64,000 nucleotides of DNA, taken from positions 8,991 through 72,990 of the forward strand of contig JBGUEQ010000020.1 in NCBI GenBank assembly GCA_041821265.1, written 5' to 3'. Below are positions 57,905 through 64,000 of the stretch, piece by piece (positions within the stretch are counted from its first letter, which is position 1; the number at the start of each line of letters is the position of its first letter). The notes under the pieces are model-generated. The model did not search any database, was not told where the DNA came from, and worked only from the letters and a program-made list of their open reading frames with translations. Source of the DNA: Lachnotalea sp041821265. GTDB taxonomy: Bacteria > Bacillota > Clostridia > Lachnospirales > Lachnospiraceae. The position numbers were made by a program, and so were the translations under genes.

Positions 57905-58981
57905 ATGAAAAACGAAAGAGTCTCAAATGTGCTAAAGAAAATGAAAGAGATTCAGTTATCACAATTTTTAATATGTGATCCACTTTCCATTTATTATCTG
58001 ACTGGAACATACATAGATCCAGGAGAAAGATTTTATGCTTTGTGTTTAAATGAAAATGGAAAGCATATGATATTTATTAATGAGTTGTTTATTGTACCAG
58101 AAGAACTAGGAATTGAAAAAATATGGTATAGCGATATAAGTCCAATTATGGATATCGTAGCAAAACGAATGGATTATACAAAGGTATTAGGCGTTGACAA
58201 AAATCTACCAGCAAGATTTCTACTTCCATTACAAGAGAAAAAGGCAGCAATAGGATTTGTACAGGGATCGGAGTGTATTGATAAAACTCGCGGATGCAAA
58301 GATGTAAGTGAACAAGAAAAGATGAAAACCGTATCCAAAATTAATGATCTTGCAATGGCCGAGTTTAAAAAATTAATAATTCAAGGAGTAACAGAGAAAC
58401 AAATGGCAGAGCAAATGCTTACTATTTATAAAAATCTAGGAGCAGAAAACTATTCATTTGAACCGCTAGTGGCATTTGGAGCAAATGCAGCCGAGGGGCA
58501 CCATATACCAAATGATACTGTTTTAAAAGCAGGGGACAGTGTTTTGCTTGATGTTGGTTGTTTCAAAGATATGTATTGTTCCGATATGACACGAACTTTT
58601 TTCTACAAGGAAGTTTCAAAGGAGCATAGAAAAATATATGAACTAGTGAAAAAAGCGAATGAAGCAGCAATTGCAGAATTAAAACCAGGCATGAAGCTAA
58701 AAGAAGTGGATAAAATTGCAAGAAACATTATTAATGAGGCAGGTTATGGGCCTAATTTTACTCATAGACTTGGACATTTTATCGGTCTTGAAGTGCATGA
58801 ATTTGGAAATGTTTCTTCTGATAATGATGAACTTGTAGAACCTGGTATGATTTTTTCTATTGAACCTGGTATTTATCTGGAAGGAAATATGGGAGTTCGA
58901 ATTGAGGATCTTGTGCTTATAACAGAAGATGGTAATATACGGTTAAATCAATATACGAAAGAATTGGAGATTGTTTCATGA
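57905..58981 (+). CDS. Xaa-Pro peptidase (M24 family, PepQ/PepP-like)
   Basis: This 358-residue M24 metallopeptidase has a creatinase N-terminal domain (about 1-125) and a pita-bread catalytic domain. The metal ligands are in place: Asp216 and Asp227 ('LLDVGCFKDMYCSDMTR'), His291 ('HRLGHFIGLEVHE'), Glu320 and Glu334. It removes residues next to proline from peptides in the cytoplasm, so it should process what the opp system imports. The ATG at 57905 follows AGAGGA. It overlaps the cyclophilin-like gene by four bases (ATGA). Confidence 0.93.
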   Translation: MKNERVSNVLKKMKEIQLSQFLICDPLSIYYLTGTYIDPGERFYALCLNENGKHMIFINELFIVPEELGIEKIWYSDISPIMDIVAKRMDYTKVLGVDKNLPARFLLPLQEKKAAIGFVQGSECIDKTRGCKDVSEQEKMKTVSKINDLAMAEFKKLIIQGVTEKQMAEQMLTIYKNLGAENYSFEPLVAFGANAAEGHHIPNDTVLKAGDSVLLDVGCFKDMYCSDMTRTFFYKEVSKEHRKIYELVKKANEAAIAELKPGMKLKEVDKIARNIINEAGYGPNFTHRLGHFIGLEVHEFGNVSSDNDELVEPGMIFSIEPGIYLEGNMGVRIEDLVLITEDGNIRLNQYTKELEIVS

Positions 58982-59550
58982 ACCCAATAGCTACACTATT
59001 AATGGAAAATGGAAAACAAATAGTAATAGAATTATTACCCAAATTCGCACCCAATACGGTAAATAGTTTTATATATGCAGCAAAACAAGGCTTTTTTGAT
59101 AATCACACCATTGAAAGGATTGTTCCAGGTGCATGGATTGATATGAGTTACAAAGCATTTGGTCATGACGAAGCGAAATATTTAATTCCGCTTGAGTTTA
59201 CATTGAATACAGAAGTTGAACCCTTAGATGTAAAACCGGGATATGTTGCCATGGGAGGATATGAAAATGGAATTGCTGGTTGCGAATTTTTCTTTCCTGT
59301 TAGGGAATGCCCTGAATTAAAAGGAAAATATCCAGTGTTTGGAATTGTGACAGAAGGAATGGACGAAATTTATCGATTAGAAAAAGTTGATATTATTCCC
59401 GTAACAAATTACCCAACTCCTGGAGTGATTGTAAATGAAGCAGTAGAACCACAGATTATTAAAAAAGTAGAATTACAATTGTTTGGGCAGGAATACGCTA
59501 ATCCAATTAAAGTGAAAAATATAGAACTTCCACAATGTTGGAAAATGTAA
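58978..59550 (+). CDS. Divergent cyclophilin-type peptidyl-prolyl isomerase
   Basis: This 190-residue cytoplasmic protein has the cyclophilin layout: 'IVIELLPKFAPNTVNSFIYAAKQGFFDNHTIERIVPGAWIDM' in outline and 'PGYVAMGGYENGIAGCEFFFPV' further on. Arg of the catalytic 'F.R...F..Q' motif is kept, but the following positions read ...ERIVPGAWID. The usual Phe is Trp and the usual Gln is Asp, so activity may be changed. About 40 extra residues at the end are not part of the common fold. It is translationally coupled to the Xaa-Pro peptidase gene, which suggests that both act on proline-containing peptides. Confidence 0.82.
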   Translation: MNPIATLLMENGKQIVIELLPKFAPNTVNSFIYAAKQGFFDNHTIERIVPGAWIDMSYKAFGHDEAKYLIPLEFTLNTEVEPLDVKPGYVAMGGYENGIAGCEFFFPVRECPELKGKYPVFGIVTEGMDEIYRLEKVDIIPVTNYPTPGVIVNEAVEPQIIKKVELQLFGQEYANPIKVKNIELPQCWKM

Positions 59551-59556
59551 TAACTA

Positions 59557-59586
59557 TTGAAAACATTTGTAAATAAGTGGTAAAAT
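59557..59586 (+). promoter_or_regulatory. Probable promoter of the XRE-cupin regulator
   Basis: TTGAAA (59557-59562), an 18-bp spacer and TAAAAT (59581-59586) stand directly in front of the regulator gene. It would allow separate transcription from the opp operon. Confidence 0.6.
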
Positions 59587-59611
59587 AATAAAAAGTGAAA
59601 GGATGGCGATT

Positions 59612-60160
59612 GTGGAAGAAGAAGTTTATATAAAAATCAAAAACATTAGAAAACAAAAAAAGATGACATTAAAAAATATGAGTGAAGAAACGGGATTTTC
59701 CATTAGCTTTTTATCGCAAATGGAGCGAGGTGTGTCCCCAATTACCATGACGTCACTTAAAAAAATATCCTCTGCTTTGGACATTCAGATAAGAGATTTA
59801 TTTGCTGAACCGGAAATGAAAGAAGAATTTGTAAGAAGAGACAGTGACATTGAGTTACAGGGATTTCAACGAAATTACAAACATTTTAGTATATTAAGCG
59901 GAAGATTTGATAATCGAAAAATGGATATTTTCAACTTAGTGATGGAGCCCAATTCTATTGAATTTGAAGAAAGTAGCCATGATGGGGAAGAATTTTACTA
60001 TGTAGTCAAAGGTAGCGCTATTTTCACGATAGAAGGACTTGAGCATAGAATCAATGCGGGAGAGACCATTCATTTTCCCTCCTATAAGAAACATCAAGTA
60101 CAAAATAGGGAAGAAACCATATTAGAGATGATATGTGCGTTGAATCCACCTATATTTTAA
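59612..60160 (+). CDS. XRE-family regulator with C-terminal cupin domain
   Basis: This 182-residue regulator has an N-terminal helix-turn-helix (about 5-65, 'IRKQKKMTLKNMSEETGFSISFLSQMERGVSPITMTSLKKIS' in outline) and a C-terminal cupin_2 domain (about 105-180, 'HDGEEFYYVVKGSAIFTIEGLEHRINAGETIHFPSYKKHQVQN' in outline). Such proteins (PuuR/SutR-like) sense a small ligand and repress nearby catabolic or transport genes. Its place after the opp operon makes it the likely local regulator. GTG at 59612 is nine bases from AAAGG; the ATG at 59603 is too close and gives only three more residues. Confidence 0.9.
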   Translation: MEEEVYIKIKNIRKQKKMTLKNMSEETGFSISFLSQMERGVSPITMTSLKKISSALDIQIRDLFAEPEMKEEFVRRDSDIELQGFQRNYKHFSILSGRFDNRKMDIFNLVMEPNSIEFEESSHDGEEFYYVVKGSAIFTIEGLEHRINAGETIHFPSYKKHQVQNREETILEMICALNPPIF

Positions 60161-60363
60161 TGGAAATAATCTATCAATTAAACCACCCTCTTTCTCAGAC
60201 TAAAAATATTTACATTTTTATTACCATACCACATTCTAGTTTTATGGGTAGTTTGTTTGATGGTAGTTTATATATACAACACAGATATAGTATCCACTTC
60301 CTTAAAATAAAGTACTTTTATTGTTATATCTGATAGTTTGAAAATAATATGATGATACTTGTT

Positions 60364-60398
60364 GCCCCCCATTAACCTGAAAATTTGATGGGGGGTTA
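60364..60398 (+). terminator. GC-rich terminator hairpin
   Basis: CCCCCCAT (60364-60371) and ATGGGGGG (60387-60394) form an 8-bp stem with a 15-base loop, followed by TTATTTATT. In the gap 60161-60586 it separates the regulator from the sbcDC leader; no gene is supported there. Confidence 0.75.
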
Positions 60399-60536
60399 TT
60401 TATTGACGTCATATTATGAATCACTTACTGTAAAAATGATTATAAATTTGTTATACTAAAGATAAGATTGAAAATCAAAGTTTTATAGAATGAATCATCA
60501 TGAAAAAATGATTGAGATTTAAAATTTCGAATATAT

Positions 60537-60560
60537 AAATGATTTTGTATAAAATCATTT
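60537..60560 (+). promoter_or_regulatory. Palindrome directly upstream of sbcD
   Basis: AAATGATTTT-GTAT-AAAATCATTT is a perfect 10-bp inverted repeat just before the sbcD ribosome site (AAAGGAG at 60572-60578). It could be an operator, or simply an AT-rich hairpin in the leader. Confidence 0.45.
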
Positions 60561-60586
60561 TAAAATAGAATAAAGGAGAACAACGC

Positions 60587-61810
60587 ATGAGAATTTTACA
60601 TACTTCAGATTGGCATTTGGGAAAAAATTTAGAGGGTTATAGTCGAATGGACGAGCAGGAAGCTTTTCTCAATGATTTTGTAGTGATGGTCAAGGAGAAA
60701 GAGGTTGATTTGGTTATCATAGCGGGCGATATCTATGACAGCCCCAACCCTCCAGCAAGAGCGGAAAAGATGTTTTATGACACATTGAAGAAACTTTCTT
60801 CTAATGGAGAGAGAATCACGCTGGTAATAGCGGGAAATCATGATAGCCCAGAGAGGTTAATTGCAGCTGGACCACTTGCGAGAGAGCATGGAATTATTAT
60901 GGTTGGTACGCCAAAGACGATTGTAGATATTGGAGAGTACGGCAGACATAAAGTAATAGCGGCAGGTGAAGGATATGTCGAGATTGAGATGAATGGGGAA
61001 AAAGCAGTGATTCTTACCGTTCCCTATCCTAGTGAAAAGAGGCTAAATGAGGTATTATATGGAGCGATGGATAGTGAACAAGAGCGTGTAGACTCTTATG
61101 GTGAAAGAATAAGGGCATTATTTTCGCGTTTGAGTGAACAATTTCGGGAAAACACGATTAATATTGTTGTTTCACATTTATTTGCGATGGGGAGTGAGGA
61201 ATCAGGTTCGGAGAGAAATATATCCCTTGGAGGTAGTTTTATCGTAGATGGAAGCTGTTTCCCAGAGAAAGCACAATATGTTGCGCTAGGACATATCCAT
61301 AAGCCACAGATTGTACCAGGAACTCATGCAAAGGCGAGGTATGCGGGATCACCGCTTCATTATAATAAAAAAGAAATTAATTTTCAGAAGAAATGTTATA
61401 TTGTTGATGTGGTAGCAGGGGAAGAATGTAGTATCAGTGAGGTTGCGTTCCAGGTATACAAGCCAATTGAAATATGGAAATGCAAAGGAATAAAAAAAAC
61501 GATAGAACAGTGTATTACAAATGGGGACAAGGAATGTTGGGTATATCTTGAGATTGAGACCGATCGATATATAAGAGAAGATGAAATCAAACAAATGAAG
61601 AGTGCTAAAAAGGATATTCTTGAAATTATGCCAAAGATGATTGGCGAAAACAACGAAGAACTTGATATAAATAGCTTCTTTGAAAAATCGATTGAAGAGA
61701 TTTTTAGGGATTTCTACTTAAAAGAAAGAAAGGTAGAAGTACAGCAAGAGGTTGTGGATTTATTGCTTTCTATTATTAATGAGGAGGATGACAACATTGA
61801 AACCAATTAA
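60587..61810 (+). CDS. sbcD: Exonuclease SbcD (Mre11-like nuclease)
   Basis: This 407-residue metallophosphoesterase is the nuclease subunit of SbcCD, which opens hairpins and removes protein-blocked DNA ends. Phosphoesterase motifs are 'HTSDWHLGKNL', 'IAGDIYDSPNPP', 'IAGNHDSPERL', 'VSHLFAMG' and 'ALGHIHKPQ'. The C-terminal cap and SbcC-binding part follow. AAAGGAG precedes the ATG. It overlaps sbcC by 14 bases. In a genome rich in perfect inverted repeats such as those seen here, SbcCD activity is relevant. Confidence 0.97.
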   Translation: MRILHTSDWHLGKNLEGYSRMDEQEAFLNDFVVMVKEKEVDLVIIAGDIYDSPNPPARAEKMFYDTLKKLSSNGERITLVIAGNHDSPERLIAAGPLAREHGIIMVGTPKTIVDIGEYGRHKVIAAGEGYVEIEMNGEKAVILTVPYPSEKRLNEVLYGAMDSEQERVDSYGERIRALFSRLSEQFRENTINIVVSHLFAMGSEESGSERNISLGGSFIVDGSCFPEKAQYVALGHIHKPQIVPGTHAKARYAGSPLHYNKKEINFQKKCYIVDVVAGEECSISEVAFQVYKPIEIWKCKGIKKTIEQCITNGDKECWVYLEIETDRYIREDEIKQMKSAKKDILEIMPKMIGENNEELDINSFFEKSIEEIFRDFYLKERKVEVQQEVVDLLLSIINEEDDNIETN

Positions 61811-64000
61811 ATTAACAATCAAAGGGATTAACAGTTTTATCGAGGCTCAGGAAATAGATTTTGCAAAATTGACCAAGCAAGGATTGTTTGGAATATTTGG
61901 GGCGACAGGTAGCGGTAAATCCACGATACTTGATGGTATCACGCTTGCCTTATATGGTGAAGTGGCAAGAAAGAGTGCAAATTACATAAACACAAACTGT
62001 GATACGGCATATGTAAGCTATGAATTTCAGATTTCAGGACAGGTAGCGAAGCGATATCGAGTTGATAGAGAATTTAAAAGAGACAAGAAAACAGATTCCA
62101 TTCGAACCAAATCTGCGAAGATCGTTGAGATTTCAGGAGACAATGACATTGTGCTAGAAGACATGGTAAAAAGCGTTACTGCTAAATGTGAGGAAATCAT
62201 CGGGTTAAAACTGGATGATTTTACAAGGACGGTAGTTTTGCCACAGGGGAAATTCAGTGAATTCCTAAAGCTAACAGGTAGTGAAAGAAGTAAGATGCTA
62301 GAGCGACTCTTTAACCTTCAAAAATATGGTGACGACCTCTCCAGCAAATTGATACGTAAAATAAGGGCAGAACGAAACAATGCAAGTCGTCTAGAAGGTG
62401 AACTAAATGGCTATGAGGGCTGTAATGCAATCAGTCTGAAAGAGAAAAATAAAGAATTTGCCAAAATGCAGACACAGTTTACACAGTGTAAAATTGAAAA
62501 TGACATTGCCAGTGAGAATTATAAAAGCGGAGAGATTTTGTGGAATTTACAAATCGAACTAAAAAAGGAAAAAGATAAGGAAACAAGGAAAAAAGAAGAC
62601 GACGAGCAGATTGCTGTAATGCAAAAAAAAGTGGTATTAGGCGAGTCGGCATTGAAGGTAAAACCTTATATTGATCCATATGAAGAAACACAAGAAAACT
62701 TAAAGAAAACAGAAAAGGAAATACAAGAACTGGCGGACAAAATGTCTGTCATAGCGGTCGATAGGAAAAAAATCGAAACTACGTTTGAAGCAGCACAAAG
62801 TAGAAAAGAGAAGGACTTATCAAAACTTAAAATTGAAGAACATCAAGTAAAGGAGGCTATCGTAGAAAAAGTCAAGTTAGATGAGCTGTTGAAAGAAACG
62901 AGTGACGTAAGCGAAAATATTAGCCGTTTGAAGACAAAGATTAAAGCGGCAGTTACTGCTATTGAAATAAATGAGAAAAACAGCAAGATTATTAATGGTG
63001 AAATTAGTACGAGAGAAGCCAAAATCGAAGAGCTAAGAGTATCGGAGGACTACAAAAGTAGAATTAATAATGGGGTTCTGATTCTAAGTGATTATAAAAG
63101 CCTTACAAAGCAAACAGATGATTTAGTAAAAATAATTGATACTAAAAAAGCAATCATTGCGAAAGAAAAAACAGAAAAAGACAAGAAGTTTAACGAGTTT
63201 ACACAAAAGACAGAAGAAGAAAATCGTGTGGCTACTCTTTTAAATCAATTAGTGGAACACTGCCCAGGAGACCAAGATGCAGTATTGAAACTTCGCGATC
63301 GATTGTCAGAGGTGAAAATTAAGTGGGACAAGGATAGCGAGTGCAATACATCACTTCAAAAAGCAAAGGCTGTTATTGAGTTACTTACTAAAAAAATATC
63401 AGATAAAACACTAGAATGTGATTTATTGATCAATGAGATCACTAAGATTGCTGAAAATATTCAAAAAGTCGAGAGGGAACATGTTGCTTATTCCTTGCGT
63501 GTTGCAATGGTACAAGGAGATATTTGTCCTGTATGTGGTTCAAGAGAACACTCAATTGAGAGTGTTGAGATACCAGAAATGGACAATCTAGAGACATTAA
63601 AAGCACAACTGCAAGAAAAGACAGAAAGAAATCAGAAAGCATCTGCTGAGATTCTTACCGCACAAAGTAGTTTGGAGCAACAAAATCAACTGATACTAGA
63701 AAATAAACAAAAATTACTAGAACTTGGTGAAGATTACAAGTCTGTTACGGTTGAAACATTAAACGTTGAATTTGAGGCATTAAAATCTGGATTAGAGAAG
63801 TATAATAAAGATAAAGCAGACTTGGAAAACAAAATTAAGATAGTAACACAAGAAAAAAACAAGCTAGAAATTGACTACAAAGAAATTGATACATTAATAA
63901 AAGAACAGGAAAATCAAATCAAGGACTATACTGAGAATCTAACTAAGATTAAGAAAGAAGTTGAAAAAGCACAGAATAAATTAGCCGAACTTAAAGAACA
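61797..64000 (+). CDS. sbcC: Exonuclease SbcC (Rad50-like ATPase), 5' part
   Basis: This frame begins at TTG 61797 (MKPIKLTIKGINSF), nine bases after GAGGAGG inside sbcD, and stays open to the right edge: 734 codons seen, C-terminal ATPase half missing. Walker A is GATGSGKS at residues 35-42, followed by 'ILDGITLALYGE'. A long coiled coil starts at about residue 190. The zinc hook CPVC lies at Cys577-Cys580 ('GDICPVCGSREHS'), and the returning coiled coil follows. SbcC dimerises through the hook and gates the SbcD nuclease by ATP. Confidence 0.96.
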   Translation, partial: MKPIKLTIKGINSFIEAQEIDFAKLTKQGLFGIFGATGSGKSTILDGITLALYGEVARKSANYINTNCDTAYVSYEFQISGQVAKRYRVDREFKRDKKTDSIRTKSAKIVEISGDNDIVLEDMVKSVTAKCEEIIGLKLDDFTRTVVLPQGKFSEFLKLTGSERSKMLERLFNLQKYGDDLSSKLIRKIRAERNNASRLEGELNGYEGCNAISLKEKNKEFAKMQTQFTQCKIENDIASENYKSGEILWNLQIELKKEKDKETRKKEDDEQIAVMQKKVVLGESALKVKPYIDPYEETQENLKKTEKEIQELADKMSVIAVDRKKIETTFEAAQSRKEKDLSKLKIEEHQVKEAIVEKVKLDELLKETSDVSENISRLKTKIKAAVTAIEINEKNSKIINGEISTREAKIEELRVSEDYKSRINNGVLILSDYKSLTKQTDDLVKIIDTKKAIIAKEKTEKDKKFNEFTQKTEEENRVATLLNQLVEHCPGDQDAVLKLRDRLSEVKIKWDKDSECNTSLQKAKAVIELLTKKISDKTLECDLLINEITKIAENIQKVEREHVAYSLRVAMVQGDICPVCGSREHSIESVEIPEMDNLETLKAQLQEKTERNQKASAEILTAQSSLEQQNQLILENKQKLLELGEDYKSVTVETLNVEFEALKSGLEKYNKDKADLENKIKIVTQEKNKLEIDYKEIDTLIKEQENQIKDYTENLTKIKKEVEKAQNKLAELKE

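Noticed and set aside
60133..60333. 66-codon open frame after the XRE-cupin regulator
   Set aside because: It overlaps the end of the regulator gene, has no ribosome site and reads as random hydrophobic, AT-rich sequence.
1..64000. tRNA, rRNA, tmRNA or SRP RNA genes
   Set aside because: I looked through the intergenic spaces and saw no cloverleaf or conserved core of these RNAs; a covariance search would be decisive.

Overview
The window looks like a chromosomal segment of a low-GC, anaerobic, endospore-lineage Firmicute, most likely Lachnospiraceae / Clostridium cluster XIVa (Lachnoclostridium-like). This is an inference from AT-rich DNA, strong GGAGG ribosome sites, many GTG/TTG starts, two radical SAM proteins, an oxygen-labile type L-serine dehydratase (sdaAB/sdaAA), minCDE combined with mreBCD, and a glycine riboswitch in front of a TRIC-family protein. 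Almost every gene is on the + strand, so the window probably lies on one replichore in the leading-strand orientation. No rRNA, tRNA, CRISPR array or prophage was found.

Layout. 1-9.6 kb is an accessory-like stretch: an IS3-type transposase end next to a truncated membrane-protein fragment, a WYL regulator, YjbR, a GNAT enzyme, a VOC fragment and a radical SAM protein. It continues with a two-component system flanked by a DUF2318 protein and a NapH-like polyferredoxin pair, which together form a possible envelope redox or metal module. 9.4-17 kb holds YwbE, several small or unknown envelope proteins, an alpha/beta hydrolase, RecQ, YccF and a SulP anion transporter. 17.1-24.1 kb is mutS-mutL-miaA and a methionine-gamma-lyase-like enzyme. 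24.2-35.6 kb is the cell-shape and division-site cluster radC-mreBCD-PBP2-minCDE-rodA-mgsA-DacA-like carboxypeptidase. 36.5-43.5 kb is a second division/envelope cluster (radical SAM, HlyD-like, yggS, sepF, ylmH, aroB, lspA, rluD). aroB lies where divIVA is usually found. 43.8-50.6 kb has serine dehydratase, a cytidylate-kinase-like protein, an SOS-controlled YneA-like division inhibitor, thymidine kinase, the glycine riboswitch unit and a diguanylate cyclase. 50.7-60.2 kb has an ECF S component and a peptide-uptake operon (oppDFABC, Xaa-Pro peptidase, cyclophilin-like protein, XRE-cupin regulator). 60.6 kb to the end is sbcD and the start of sbcC, which runs off the window.

The most interesting non-coding signal is a set of short dispersed elements. 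One family (four copies, about 133 bp when complete) has inverted ends GTTACTGTTCAC/GTGAACAGTAAC. Three of its copies carry clear 8-bp target duplications, two exact and one matching at 7 of 8. A second family (ends GTAACTATTCAGTACCC) also has an exact 8-bp duplication. A third, modular family is made of back-to-back hairpins sharing a C-TAC-G loop. These look like non-autonomous mobile elements (MITEs) that have seeded hairpins through the intergenic spaces. Other notable sites are three LexA-like boxes before yneA, four 26-bp tandem repeats ending exactly at the -35 of the glycine-riboswitch promoter, a terminator-type hairpin in the opp leader, and a hairpin holding the likely start codon of the methionine-gamma-lyase-like gene.

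No wholly new defence or biosynthetic system was seen. The best candidates for new biology are the mobile hairpin elements, the redox/metal two-component cluster and the peptide-uptake operon with its divergent cyclophilin.
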